64,000 nucleotides of DNA from Macrococcus sp. 19Msa1099 (GTDB lineage: Bacteria; Bacillota; Bacilli; Staphylococcales; Staphylococcaceae): NCBI GenBank assembly GCA_019357535.2, contig CP079955.1:1178001-1242000 (forward strand). The letters run 5' to 3'. The notes under the pieces were generated by a model. It did not search any database. It was not told the DNA's origin and worked only from the letters and a program-made list of their open reading frames with translations. This document shows positions 55,288 to 63,919 of the stretch, one piece after another. The position numbers and the translations under genes were made by a program. How positions within the stretch are numbered: the first letter of the stretch is position 1; every line of letters starts with the position of its first letter.

Positions 55288-56502
55288 ATGCATATCCAAC
55301 AACTAGAAGATGGTAAGTATAAAGTTACCTTAGAAGCTCCACGCGACCCCGTAACAGGAAAAAGACAACAGATAACAAGACGTCATAAAAGTAAACGTGA
55401 AGCCATCAAAAGAGCTGAAGCAGAATATGATAAACGGATGGCGATGCTCGGACAATATGGTGCATTAAATAATGGCAGCCCTTCATTTAGACAGGTCGCC
55501 GAAAAATTCATGGAAGAATATAAGAAGAAAGAGAAAATAAGTACCTATACATCGAGAAAACAAAACCTGGTTAAACTCTATGATTTTTTCGATTATATCG
55601 AAATAAAGAAGATAAATCATAAGATGTGTCAGAATGTCATCGATGAGATGATGTTAGGAGAGAAAAGGATATATTCTAAGGCGTACACACAGAGCGTTAA
55701 AGGAACGTTAAATCTTATCATGGATTATGCGGTGAAGAATGGAATAATCAGCGTAAACCCTGCTCTAAACTGCAAATACCCTAAACCACTTGTAACTGTG
55801 GAAGAATTGGAAAGTACAGAGTTCTTTGAAGAGTCAATCTCTAAAGAAGACACACGTGCTATATTCGAGGAATTTAAGTCAGATCGATATAAATATAAGG
55901 ATTCCTACGAATTCTTTCTGACAATGTATTATACAGGTATGCGACCAGGTGAAGTCATGGCTTTGAAGATAAAGGATATAGATTTTGAAAAGAATGAAAT
56001 ACGTGTGACAAAGACACTTTTCAATCCTGATGATAAAAAGCGTGGTCATAAACTGATACCACCTAAAAATAACAATAGTCGGATTGTTTCATTTTCTGAT
56101 ACGCTTGCTGTAGAATTAAAGAATATAGTAACAAAACGTAAACAGACTAAAGAAGTTTTCGGTGAACAGTATATTGATGAAGACTTTTTATTCTGCGACC
56201 ATTTCGGCGATCCATACAAATCAGGATTAGTGTATAAACGATTCAGAGTTGCTTGTAAGGCTGTAGGAATTGAGGATAAGAAGTTTCGTCCTCACACATT
56301 CAGGCATACCCATACTACTAATTTAATTGAAGCTGGAGTATCTCCAAAAGATATTCAGGAGCGATTAGGTCATAAAAGTATTAATACGACATTAGGCATA
56401 TATGCGCATGTCACTAAAAAGTCACGTGCCCAGGTCGTTAAAAAATTTGATGACCACATGGAAAAAGCGTTAAAACTAGATAAAGAAGAAATAGAAAATT
56501 GA
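55288..56502 (+). CDS. int: Tyrosine integrase (Tn916/phage type)
   Basis: This 404-residue protein: N-terminal arm-binding region (HIQQLEDGKYKVTLEAPRDP), SAM-like core-binding domain (about 60-170), catalytic domain with R219 (YTGMRPGEV), H336 and R339 (HTFRHTH), H362 (GHKS) and Y372 (IYAHV). All catalytic residues are present, so it should be active. It inserts phage DNA at the 15-bp core in comGC. The stop is directly followed by two TGTGGTCA arm repeats, a terminator and attR. Confidence 0.96.
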   Translation: MHIQQLEDGKYKVTLEAPRDPVTGKRQQITRRHKSKREAIKRAEAEYDKRMAMLGQYGALNNGSPSFRQVAEKFMEEYKKKEKISTYTSRKQNLVKLYDFFDYIEIKKINHKMCQNVIDEMMLGEKRIYSKAYTQSVKGTLNLIMDYAVKNGIISVNPALNCKYPKPLVTVEELESTEFFEESISKEDTRAIFEEFKSDRYKYKDSYEFFLTMYYTGMRPGEVMALKIKDIDFEKNEIRVTKTLFNPDDKKRGHKLIPPKNNNSRIVSFSDTLAVELKNIVTKRKQTKEVFGEQYIDEDFLFCDHFGDPYKSGLVYKRFRVACKAVGIEDKKFRPHTFRHTHTTNLIEAGVSPKDIQERLGHKSINTTLGIYAHVTKKSRAQVVKKFDDHMEKALKLDKEEIEN

Positions 56503-56506
56503 TTTC

Positions 56507-56525
56507 TGTGGTCATAATGTGGTCA
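56507..56525 (+). promoter_or_regulatory. Integrase arm-type repeats on the attR side
   Basis: TGTGGTCA at 56507-56514 and 56518-56525, same orientation as the copies at 4458, 4488 and 4533 next to attL. Confidence 0.75.
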
Positions 56526-56550
56526 AACCTCAATTTTTACTTCAAAAATA

Positions 56551-56587
56551 AATGCTGAATTCCTTATTTTATAAGGCGTTCAGCATT
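56551..56587. terminator. Strong bidirectional terminator inside the phage end at attR
   Basis: AATGCTGAA pairs with TTCAGCATT (9 bp), inside it CCTTAT/ATAAGG. T-runs follow on both strands (TTTTCT on +, TTTATTTTTG on minus). It ends integrase transcription and, from the other side, comG transcription entering the phage. Confidence 0.85.
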
Positions 56588-56589
56588 TT

Positions 56590-56670
56590 CTATACAATAA
56601 TCATTTCAATTAAAGTAAATCCTTCATTCTTACTAAATTGTTTTTTTAATCTGCTCGCTATGCGTTTCAC
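56590..56670 (-). pseudogene. comGC: comGC 5' part (26 codons, cut by the prophage)
   Basis: GTG at 56670 follows AAGGAGGAGTTATA. The peptide MKRIASRLKKQFSKNEGFTL then IEMIIV ends at TAG within phage DNA. Up to EM (first 23 residues) it is the authentic ComGC leader with the prepilin peptidase motif; IIV comes from the phage. It lies 12 nt after comGB, its normal position. The product would lack nearly the whole helix and the head. Confidence 0.93.
56602..56616. repeat. attR core (15 bp)
   Basis: CATTTCAATTAAAGT, identical to attL at 4335-4349; it encodes TLIEM on the minus strand and marks the right end of the prophage. Confidence 0.93.
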
Positions 56671-56682
56671 TATAACTCCTCC

Positions 56683-57756
56683 TTATTTTATACCTTCCAT
56701 CATTTGTAGCATCGGTAATATGATGACGAGATACATGGTCACAATTAACAATGCTAATATCATAAAAATTACTGGCTGAATTGCTTTTATACAGCGTAAT
56801 AATCGATGTTGAAATCGATCAAATATAAATTCACTGTAGTATTTTAGTTCCTTATCTAATTTTGAATTTCGCTCTCCATGCTCCATAAATTGAACAAGTG
56901 AAGACTCGAATATATTCATCTCCTTGACAGCATCAGGGAGCGGTCTACCTTCTAAAAGCTTATGATTGATCATGAGCGCAATGTATCGAAAGGTTTCATT
57001 CTTATTTTGTGACGATAATATTTGCAATATTCTTTTCATCATCACACCATTGGACAGAAAGAAAGAAAGCACTTCACTAAAGCGATAGGTAATGTACAAG
57101 CGATACAAATCTTTAATCAGCGGTACAGAATATAATATTTTAAGCTGACTAGCAACAGACTGTTTCCTAAAATAGAAAGCATAAGCTAAAATAAGTGCTA
57201 TGAATAATAGTATAAAACTATAGATGATATAAGGTAGAGAAAATAAAATTGCAGTCATAACTTTTATTTCTGTCCCTACATCTACATCCATAGTGTCATA
57301 CATAGATTGAAATTGAGGAAGTACCGTTAAGTTTACTGTAAATATAAGCGCAATAAATATGAGGATTAAAATAAGAGGGTATTGAATTGTCTTTATAAGT
57401 TGTGAGGCAAGCCTTGCTTTACTTTCTAAATAATCGTAACATCGTACCAATGTCATATTTACATCACCGTACCGCTCAGCAAACTGTACCTGCATTACAA
57501 TATCATCACTATAGTTAAAGTAGTCGAGCAACTCGGATAACTGCTTTCCTGATTCAAGTAATTTTAATGCCTCTTCCTTTATCTCTTTTTCAATTTCTAT
57601 ATATTGCGTATTCAAGAAAGAGACTGCTTCATAAAGAGTGAATCCGTTATTTGTCATTTCAGAAATTCTGATTAAGAAATCTTTGTGATATATTCTCAGA
57701 CGATTTTTATAGATCAAATTTTTCAAATTCATGTTGTGAAATTTGATTTGTTTCAT
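56683..57756 (-). CDS. comGB: Competence pilus inner-membrane protein ComGB
   Basis: This 357-residue protein of the GspF/PilC superfamily: two GspF domains (about 30-150 and 230-350). It has membrane helices at about 120-142, 160-195 and 325-350, and the motif MEHGERNSKLDKELKYYSEF. It anchors pseudopilus assembly with the ATPase ComGA. It overlaps comGA by 50 nt; AAGGAGATGT precedes the ATG. Confidence 0.93.
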   Translation of the reverse strand: MKQIKFHNMNLKNLIYKNRLRIYHKDFLIRISEMTNNGFTLYEAVSFLNTQYIEIEKEIKEEALKLLESGKQLSELLDYFNYSDDIVMQVQFAERYGDVNMTLVRCYDYLESKARLASQLIKTIQYPLILILIFIALIFTVNLTVLPQFQSMYDTMDVDVGTEIKVMTAILFSLPYIIYSFILLFIALILAYAFYFRKQSVASQLKILYSVPLIKDLYRLYITYRFSEVLSFFLSNGVMMKRILQILSSQNKNETFRYIALMINHKLLEGRPLPDAVKEMNIFESSLVQFMEHGERNSKLDKELKYYSEFIFDRFQHRLLRCIKAIQPVIFMILALLIVTMYLVIILPMLQMMEGIK

Positions 57757-58678
57757 ACATCTCCTTAAATATGTCAGCCAGCGTTCTATAGTTTATATGT
57801 TTATCCTTTAAATATTTTTCAATATCCTTTTTTGTCAAAAATTCATAGGCTAAAACACGCTCCTTTCCATCTATTCTTTTTACAAGTCTTTGATTGATAA
57901 TTAAATTAATACTTTGATATAGATCAACAGCATTAATTCCCATTTCTTTAAGTCGAAATAATGCGCCGATGCAATCATTCGCATGTAATGTCGTTAAAAC
58001 TAAATGCCCGCTTAACCCTGCATTGATAACTTGCTGGGCTACGACTGAATCTCTTATTTCACCTAGCATAATGATATCTGGATCACATCTAAGGATTGCC
58101 TTTATCGCGGTTTGATACGTTATCTCTGCTTTTTCGTTAACATTAACTTGTATGATACCGTCAATATGCTGTTCTACAGGATCTTCTATTGAAATTACTT
58201 GTCGTTTCAATGTATTCTTCGCAAAATGTACAAGTTGATACATTAATGTACTTTTACCACTTCCAGTTGGTCCACTAATGATAATTATACCGCTTGATTT
58301 TTTCATTTGATTGAACAATATTTGATCATCTGTCTGATATTCATCTATAAAACTTTGTCTGATAATCCTCAATACACATGCTTCATCACCTAATGACCGA
58401 GGTAAAGTAGATGCGCGAATATTGTATCGTAAGTTATTCAGGTTAAAATGTATTATGCCACTCTGGGCCTTATTCTTTTCTGATACATCAAGATGTGCTG
58501 TAAATTTAATATATGAAAGTAGTTTTCTAAATAATATATCGTCGATGTCGCTATAGTCTTCAATATCACCTTGTATCCTAAATTTAATAGATATGCTTTT
58601 ATCACCAGGAATGAAGTGTATATCTGATGCACTTTGTAAAATTGCCTGCTCTATTATTTCATTGAATAATCTCTCCAT
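57707..58678 (-). CDS. comGA: Competence pilus assembly ATPase ComGA
   Basis: ATG 58678 (MERLFNEIIEQAILQSASDI) follows GAGGAGGTAGAG. The 323-residue GspE-type ATPase has Walker A IIISGPTGSGKSTLMYQLVH, Asp box ISIEDPVEQHIDGIIQVNVN, Walker B DIIMLGEIRDS and His box HLVLTTLHANDCIGAL. It lacks the tetracysteine zinc motif of larger GspE proteins. It is the first comG gene; its promoter must lie in 58700-58860, where a ComK/SigH-type site was not identified. Confidence 0.95.
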   Translation of the reverse strand: MERLFNEIIEQAILQSASDIHFIPGDKSISIKFRIQGDIEDYSDIDDILFRKLLSYIKFTAHLDVSEKNKAQSGIIHFNLNNLRYNIRASTLPRSLGDEACVLRIIRQSFIDEYQTDDQILFNQMKKSSGIIIISGPTGSGKSTLMYQLVHFAKNTLKRQVISIEDPVEQHIDGIIQVNVNEKAEITYQTAIKAILRCDPDIIMLGEIRDSVVAQQVINAGLSGHLVLTTLHANDCIGALFRLKEMGINAVDLYQSINLIINQRLVKRIDGKERVLAYEFLTKKDIEKYLKDKHINYRTLADIFKEMYETNQISQHEFEKFDL

Positions 58679-58889
58679 CTCTACCTCCTCATCTATCATA
58701 TAAGCTTATTCTTGATCTTTCTTCTTAAGCTATTTAATATCATACAAATAAATAAATTTATCTAAATTTACAAATAAAAAAGAAAGAATTGGATGTTACA
58801 AATTTCGTAAAATTAAGGTTTACTTATCTTATCGTTAACTTTATAATAATAAGTGATATGAAGAGTCTGAAATTAGGGGGAATTGCCAA

Positions 58890-59138
58890 ATGGATAAGGT
58901 TTTTAAAACTTTAGGGTTCTGGACAGCAATCTTTGCAGTAATGTTCTATGTAGGCGGAATGTCTATGATGTCATTTGTATTCATTGCTCAAACAGGATTT
59001 TTTGTATTACTTGGATACTTAAACTTATCAGAAAGAATGTACATGTATATATTTGCAGCATACTTAATCGTGTGTTTCGTAGGCTTCACTTATTATTCTA
59101 CATTTTTATTAGAGCCAAGCTTTGGCCACCACGAATAA
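58890..59138 (+). CDS. DUF2626 membrane protein
   Basis: This 82-residue protein with three predicted membrane helices (about 10-30, 32-45, 50-70). FKTLGFWTAIFAVMFYVGGM and LSERMYMYIFAAYL match DUF2626, conserved in Bacillales next to comG. AGGGGGAATTGCC precedes ATG. Function is unknown. It is the only gene between comGA and the MBL hydrolase, transcribed rightwards. Confidence 0.88.
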   Translation: MDKVFKTLGFWTAIFAVMFYVGGMSMMSFVFIAQTGFFVLLGYLNLSERMYMYIFAAYLIVCFVGFTYYSTFLLEPSFGHHE

Positions 59139-59160
59139 AACCTTCCGGAATCGGAAGGTT
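59139..59160. terminator. Bidirectional terminator
   Basis: AACCTTCCG-gaat-CGGAAGGTT with T-run on + strand and A-run before it; serves DUF2626 and possibly the convergent MBL gene. Confidence 0.85.
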
Positions 59161-59165
59161 TTTTT

Positions 59166-59786
59166 CTATAAGTATGGATTGTGTGTTTTTTCATATCCGA
59201 CAGTCGTTTCAGGACCATGACCCGGACAAATGATGAATGCTTCATCTAATGAAAGTAATTCCCTTTCGATGCTATTGAGTAATTGCGACGTATCTCCTTG
59301 ATAAAGATCTGTTCTTCCGATACCTTCCTTAAACAAAGTATCACCAACAATCGCAAAATTCTTAAATATAAAACTTAAGCTCCCTGGCGAATGTCCTGGC
59401 GTATGTCGTACTTCAAAACTAAATGTTCCGATTTGATGGAAACCATTATCCATAAATTTCGGCTGTTGCTTCACTATTGTGGATTCTATTCCGTATTGAC
59501 TGAATTTATCTGAACCATTTTTAAGCGGGTCTGTTAAAAAGTATTTCTCAATTTGAGACATATAAACTTCACACTGATAATAGCTACATATTGCATCAAC
59601 TGCTCCAATATGGTCAAAATGTGCATGTGTCAGCAGCACACCAATTACTTTTTTATCTGTATTACCGATTGTAGCGATGAGCCTATCCGCTTCATTTCCT
59701 GGATCAATGATTAAAATTTCTTGTTCATTCTCTAATATATAGCAGTTCGTTTCAATCATACCTAAAGCAATTTTCTTTTTCTTCAA
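59166..59786 (-). CDS. MBL-fold hydrolase (YqgX/GloB-like)
   Basis: This 206-residue protein: metal-binding THAHFDHIGAV (HxHxDH), HTPGHSPGSLSFIF, GDTLFKEGIGRTDL and CPGHGPETT. The protein resembles hydroxyacylglutathione hydrolases/persulfide dioxygenase-related enzymes; YqgX in B. subtilis is thought to act on bacillithiol-linked methylglyoxal products. It keeps all metal ligands. AGGAGGAATTCAG precedes the ATG. Confidence 0.92.
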   Translation of the reverse strand: MKKKKIALGMIETNCYILENEQEILIIDPGNEADRLIATIGNTDKKVIGVLLTHAHFDHIGAVDAICSYYQCEVYMSQIEKYFLTDPLKNGSDKFSQYGIESTIVKQQPKFMDNGFHQIGTFSFEVRHTPGHSPGSLSFIFKNFAIVGDTLFKEGIGRTDLYQGDTSQLLNSIERELLSLDEAFIICPGHGPETTVGYEKTHNPYL

Positions 59787-59875
59787 ACTGAATTCCTCCT
59801 AAAATTTACTCGACAAATATATACTTTAATTATACAATATTAATGATAACAAAAGAAAATCATGGGGGTTATACT

Positions 59876-60115
59876 ATGCCATTTATTAACACGGGCGAAC
59901 TATTTGAAGTTTTTGGCGTAAAAATTCACATCGGTGTGAATATTTTTGCGATTCTAATGTTTTTAGTTTTCTTATTTTCAATAAAAGCACTATTAAGTTC
60001 ATTAAAGTCTAAAAATGTATTAGGCATCATTTTTGGTCTACTTGCAACTTTGTCTTTTGGATTCTTCTCGTTAGCAACAATCTTCACTTATGGATATCCA
60101 ATTTTACACCATTAA
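59876..60115 (+). CDS. DUF2759 membrane protein (YqgW-like)
   Basis: Start ATG 59876 (MPFINTGELFEVFGVKIHIG) after TGGGGGTTATACT; 79 residues. Two predicted membrane helices (about 20-40 and 48-72). Matches DUF2759, which lies between YqgX and YqgV homologues in Bacillales. Unknown function. Confidence 0.88.
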   Translation: MPFINTGELFEVFGVKIHIGVNIFAILMFLVFLFSIKALLSSLKSKNVLGIIFGLLATLSFGFFSLATIFTYGYPILHH

Positions 60116-60141
60116 AAAAGACATCATTCGATGTCTTTTTT
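60114..60141. terminator. Bidirectional terminator
   Basis: AAAAAAGACATC-attc-GATGTCTTTTTT; it ends DUF2759 (+) and can end the minus-strand operon. Confidence 0.88.
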
Positions 60142-60453
60142 TTAATGCATATGTTTCTTTACAGCGTCAAGCTTGTCATTCATCTTTCTTTGCTTATCTC
60201 TTCGATCATCAATTCTAATATTCGTACACACCCGTTCAACCCCTGCCTGAAACGGAGATTCGTGAATGCGTTCTAATGCTACGAGACAGTCGTGAAGCTC
60301 TCCTTCAATCAATGTACTCATCGGTGTCAGTTGATAATCTATCTTTCCCTCTTGTTTCATCGCTTCAAGTATATTCTGTACTTCCGCAACATATTTACTG
60401 ATACTGATAGATTTTCCATCCATCGGTATGATTACAACATCTATTATCGCCAT
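60142..60453 (-). CDS. MTH1187/YkoF-family thiamine-binding protein (YqgV-like)
   Basis: This 103-residue ferredoxin-like protein: AIIDVVIIPMDGKSISISKY, YQLTPMSTLIEGELHDCLVA, RVCTNIRIDDRRDKQRKM. Members bind thiamine or its precursors and are found in Bacillales beside glucokinase. It overlaps glcK by one base. Confidence 0.9.
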   Translation of the reverse strand: MAIIDVVIIPMDGKSISISKYVAEVQNILEAMKQEGKIDYQLTPMSTLIEGELHDCLVALERIHESPFQAGVERVCTNIRIDDRRDKQRKMNDKLDAVKKHMH

Positions 60454-61421
60454 TATATTTTCTCTCCTAGAATATAAATTTTGATTAAACCTGCAGCACC
60501 AATCATCCCTGCATCATTGCCTAGCTCAGCAGTTACAATCTTTGTTCCTTCATAAGCTGGAAGGAATGTTAAGTCTTTATAATACTGTTCGATATGATCT
60601 ACAAGAAACTGTCCTGCTTTAGAGACTCCCCCACCAATAATAATGTGCTTAGGATTTGTCATGACACTGATAATGCTAAATGCATAAGCGAGGTGCTTCG
60701 CTACTTTCTTAATCACATATATCGAAAACTCATCCCCTGCTTTTGCGGCATCAAATATCATCTTTGCCTGAAGCTCTTTATTTCTGATTGCATCTTCGAT
60801 CACCGTCTTGAATTGAAGCTCTTCATAATAATGATAAGCTAAATTTACGACCCCTGTAGCACTTGCAACCGTCTCAAGACAGCCATGTTTTCCACAGTTA
60901 CATTTAAATCTCTGCTTCGTATCTACAGTAATATGCCCGAATTCCCCTGCTGCACCATTGAATCCGTGAATAAGCTCATGATTACTGACGATACCCCCAC
61001 CTACGCCTGTACCTAGCGTTACACATACGACATCAGACTCATTTCTGCCTGCTCCTCGAAATTTTTCACCGAGCGTTGCTACATTTGCATCATTATCTAC
61101 ATATACTGGCAATCCGCTTAATGCTTCAAACTGCGCTTTAATATCGATCTTACCATGCCAGTTTAAGTTAATCGCTCCATTGATGATGCCATTGTTAAAA
61201 TCTACCGGACCCGGAACACCGAGACCCACACCTATGCAGTCTTTAATGTTTAAATTTACATCACTTAAATGTTTAATAAATGAATCATAAATGTTCTTTA
61301 ATATATGTGTTCCGTTATCCTCTTTATTCGTAACGATTTCCCATTTTTTAATAATATTGAGGTTTGAGTCTAATATACCTAGCTTACAAGTTGTTCCACC
61401 TATATCTGCTGCTAAAATCAT
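60453..61421 (-). CDS. glcK: Glucokinase (ROK family)
   Basis: This 322-residue protein: N-terminal ATP loop LAADIGGTTCKLGILDSN, catalytic GLGVPGPVD and VDNDANVATLGE, the zinc signature CNCGKHGCLETVASATGV and GTGVGGGIVSNHELIHGFNG. It phosphorylates glucose arising from disaccharides or maltose at the 6-position. It is in an operon with the YqgQ-like protein (overlap 4 nt) and rhomboid protease. Confidence 0.95.
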   Translation of the reverse strand: MILAADIGGTTCKLGILDSNLNIIKKWEIVTNKEDNGTHILKNIYDSFIKHLSDVNLNIKDCIGVGLGVPGPVDFNNGIINGAINLNWHGKIDIKAQFEALSGLPVYVDNDANVATLGEKFRGAGRNESDVVCVTLGTGVGGGIVSNHELIHGFNGAAGEFGHITVDTKQRFKCNCGKHGCLETVASATGVVNLAYHYYEELQFKTVIEDAIRNKELQAKMIFDAAKAGDEFSIYVIKKVAKHLAYAFSIISVMTNPKHIIIGGGVSKAGQFLVDHIEQYYKDLTFLPAYEGTKIVTAELGNDAGMIGAAGLIKIYILGEKI

Positions 61422-61609
61422 AGTTTATTCATCCTTCTCTGATTGATCAGTAAACGCGCCTGGATATAAGTCTCATTATCAATTAACATTGCATCATGCA
61501 ATGACTTTAACTCTTCATCCATCATCGCTAACGTATTCTTTTCATCTTTAAAATAGATAATAATTCCAAATTTTTGCAATAGTTTCTGTACATCATAGAA
61601 TTGCTTCAT
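61418..61609 (-). CDS. yqgQ: YqgQ-like (DUF910) protein
   Basis: This 63-residue protein: QKLLQKFGIIIYFKDEKNTL, LHDAMLIDNETYIQARLLIN. It matches the YqgQ three-helix family, always beside glucokinase/rhomboid genes; proposed to bind single-stranded nucleic acid, not proven. It overlaps glcK by 4 nt. Confidence 0.93.
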   Translation of the reverse strand: MKQFYDVQKLLQKFGIIIYFKDEKNTLAMMDEELKSLHDAMLIDNETYIQARLLINQRRMNKL

Positions 61610-61613
61610 TTTC

Positions 61614-63041
61614 TCACCTGAATTCCTGAATCTCTTTCTTTAATTTTATGTATTCTTCCTTTTTATTGATTGTAATGGTCTTATCAATATATTTCTCTGC
61701 TTTCGGGTAGTCATCCATTGCTCGGTATGCTAATGCAAGCTGAAAGTTCAGCCGTTCACTATTAGGATACTTTTTCAGAGCATCTAACCAGACTAACAAA
61801 CCACTTGATAAACCTTCATCCTTTGTTTTCCACAGGCCATAGAGTACATAAGTTTCATCATTCTGATAGCCTCTATCAATGGTCTTGCGAATAATCTCAA
61901 TGCCCTCACTATCTTTTCCTTCCATCAAATATTGCTTAGCATATTCATTGTATATATGATGTTCACGCTCGGAAAAAATATTGATGATGAGTAATCCTAA
62001 AATAACAACCAGGCCGAGTGCCATATAATAGAAATATCTTTTACTGTATCGATAAATAAAAAACATTGAAGCAATGAACAATCCACCAAATAATCCACCA
62101 AAATGTGCATAATGATTTACGTTCTCAAAGATTGCACTGCCAATTAAGAAGATAAGAATGCCGATAAAAGTCTGTATGAGAAATTTTTTCTCGAATTTTC
62201 CACTGAATATCAAATGGCTCATCAGTGCTCCGATAAGCGCACAGATGGCACCACTGGCTCCTACAGATATCGATATATTATCAAATGTCAAAGAAATCAG
62301 ATTACCAATAATACCACCTATAAAATAAATACATAAATATTGCCAGCGCGTATATAAATATTCTACAAGCTTACCAAATATAAAAAGCGTCATCATATTG
62401 TAAAGCAGATGCTGCACATCGAAGTGTATGAAGATAGAAGTAATGATCCTATAGTAATCTCCATGCACAAAATTAAAATGTGTCAGCCCTCCTTTATCAA
62501 TTATCATTTCTACTTTATGAATATGTTGAACGATACTCATAAGAATAAAAATAACGACATTGAGCAGCATAATTAAATATGTCAGCGGGGAAAACTTTCT
62601 GATTGCATTTTCAATCATATTTCCATTTAATACACTTTTCTTATACGTTTTAATTGCCTTATCCTTATTCTTGCCTGTAATCTTCTGATATGGATGTCCA
62701 AATAGGCGCTTTAAATCGCTCTCGTCATTACACTGTTCGATAAATATATGATTCGGCATGTTATCCTGAAAATGATTTGTCTGATTTACGAGAATAATTT
62801 CAAATCTATTGATTGTATGACCTACTGTATCCTCAATATCATTAAAATGATCCATAATTTTTTGTACCATAAAGAGTGTGGACTGTGCTGTCTCTTTTTT
62901 TAGGATAACCCTTTTAATGATACCCTTTTTTCTATTAATCAGCCATATATCGTCTTCTGCTTCTCCGTGTGTAAAGTACTCAAAATCACTGTATTTTGTG
63001 TATTCATAAATCGTTCTCCATATCTTTTTTTGTTCTATCAT
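61614..63041 (-). CDS. gluP: Rhomboid intramembrane serine protease GluP with TPR
   Basis: ATG 63041 overlaps the upstream stop (ATGA) and is preferred over an in-frame ATG seven codons earlier. The 475-residue protein has a cytosolic N-terminus (about 1-160). Seven membrane helices follow with catalytic serine in SVGASGAICALIGALMSHLI and histidine in NHYAHFGGLFGGLF. The C-terminal TPR-like region ends IQEFR. In B. subtilis GluP (YqgP) cleaves membrane proteins such as MgtE. Confidence 0.93.
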   Translation of the reverse strand: MIEQKKIWRTIYEYTKYSDFEYFTHGEAEDDIWLINRKKGIIKRVILKKETAQSTLFMVQKIMDHFNDIEDTVGHTINRFEIILVNQTNHFQDNMPNHIFIEQCNDESDLKRLFGHPYQKITGKNKDKAIKTYKKSVLNGNMIENAIRKFSPLTYLIMLLNVVIFILMSIVQHIHKVEMIIDKGGLTHFNFVHGDYYRIITSIFIHFDVQHLLYNMMTLFIFGKLVEYLYTRWQYLCIYFIGGIIGNLISLTFDNISISVGASGAICALIGALMSHLIFSGKFEKKFLIQTFIGILIFLIGSAIFENVNHYAHFGGLFGGLFIASMFFIYRYSKRYFYYMALGLVVILGLLIINIFSEREHHIYNEYAKQYLMEGKDSEGIEIIRKTIDRGYQNDETYVLYGLWKTKDEGLSSGLLVWLDALKKYPNSERLNFQLALAYRAMDDYPKAEKYIDKTITINKKEEYIKLKKEIQEFR

Positions 63042-63592
63042 TGTTTCGTACCTGTATGCCATTCTCTTTCTTCAGTAATGATATACGCTACGGGAATATC
63101 ATGTGGCTCAATGATCACTTCTCCTATCTGCGCTTCAAATACAAGACTAATTGTATGCCCTTCATACGTACTTAAATATTTATCATAATAACCGCCACCA
63201 TAACCTATACGGTATCCTGATTCATCGAAACGTACACCCGGAACAATAAGAAGTGCTGGCTGTTCATTTTTTCCGTCATCATGTTTCATTACATCAATTC
63301 CAAAACGATCTTCAACTATATCTTCCGCAGATGTAAAGTACGTAAAATACATTTGTTGTTTACTGTAATCACACTTTGGGACAAATACAGTCTTACCAAG
63401 CATTTGTGCATAACGGATGATAAATCGTGTATCCATCTCATGATCCATTGATAACGTTATACCAATAGACTCCGCATCTTTAAAATGTTGGTGCTTTATT
63501 AATTTCTCAATGATCATATTTTCTTTAGTGTATTTGTCTGTTAACGATTTTAACTGATTTATCGTTGCCTTCCTTAACTCTTTCTTAGTCAT
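63038..63592 (-). CDS. 5-formyltetrahydrofolate cyclo-ligase
   Basis: ATG 63592 (MTKKELRKATINQLKSLTDK) is used; an upstream ATG 4 codons earlier is possible. The 184-residue protein: LSMDHEMDTRFIIRYAQMLG, VPGVRFDESGYRIGYGGGYY with the ATP-binding RIGYGGGYYDKYL, and FEAQIGEVIIEPHDIPV. It recycles 5-formyl-THF to 5,10-methenyl-THF. The order 5-FCL, rhomboid, YqgQ, glucokinase is typical of staphylococci and bacilli. Confidence 0.94.
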   Translation of the reverse strand: MTKKELRKATINQLKSLTDKYTKENMIIEKLIKHQHFKDAESIGITLSMDHEMDTRFIIRYAQMLGKTVFVPKCDYSKQQMYFTYFTSAEDIVEDRFGIDVMKHDDGKNEQPALLIVPGVRFDESGYRIGYGGGYYDKYLSTYEGHTISLVFEAQIGEVIIEPHDIPVAYIITEEREWHTGTKQ

Positions 63593-63650
63593 AACATCAC
63601 CCATATATAATTATACAATAAACTGATCAAAATTTTATGATTTAACAAAA

Positions 63651-63675
63651 AAACAGACACAAAATGTGTCTGTTT
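63651..63675. terminator. Terminator after rpmG
   Basis: AAACAGACACA-aaa-TGTGTCTGTTT with T-runs on the minus strand; it closes the rpmG transcript. Confidence 0.85.
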
Positions 63676-63681
63676 AAAATA

Positions 63682-63831
63682 TTATTTAGTTTCTCTGTGT
63701 AAAGTTTTCTTATTATCTCTTGCACAGTATTTTGACATTTCAATACGTTCTGGGTTATTACGTTTATTTTTTTTAGTGATGTAGTTACGGTCACCACATT
63801 CAGTACAAGCTAAAGTAACATTAACGCGCAT
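63682..63831 (-). CDS. rpmG: 50S ribosomal protein L33
   Basis: The frame [20 protein letters not shown], then [20 protein letters not shown] and HRETK: 49 residues. The CTEC first cysteine pair is present, but the second pair is reduced to a single C (KYC), so zinc binding through four cysteines is incomplete (a C-minus-like form). GGAGGGAACAACT precedes the ATG. Its own terminator follows. Confidence 0.97.
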   Translation of the reverse strand: MRVNVTLACTECGDRNYITKKNKRNNPERIEMSKYCARDNKKTLHRETK

Positions 63832-63919
63832 AGTTGTTCCCTCCTCACGTTTCTAAATATCCATACGACTTTTATATAATACCATGAGAAGCATGATTTA
63901 TCTAGTGTAAATTTGTGAT

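Noticed and set aside
4350-56616. Alternative genetic code in the phage (TAG/TAA read as glutamine)
   Set aside because: Two C-to-T type stops suggested it, but most phage genes end in TAA or TAG at natural ends with a neighbour's start closely following, so standard code with two nonsense mutations is simpler.
4350-56616. tRNA genes in the phage
   Set aside because: No cloverleaf with a GGTTCRANNC-type T arm was seen; the region 35640-35720 looked structured but does not fit.
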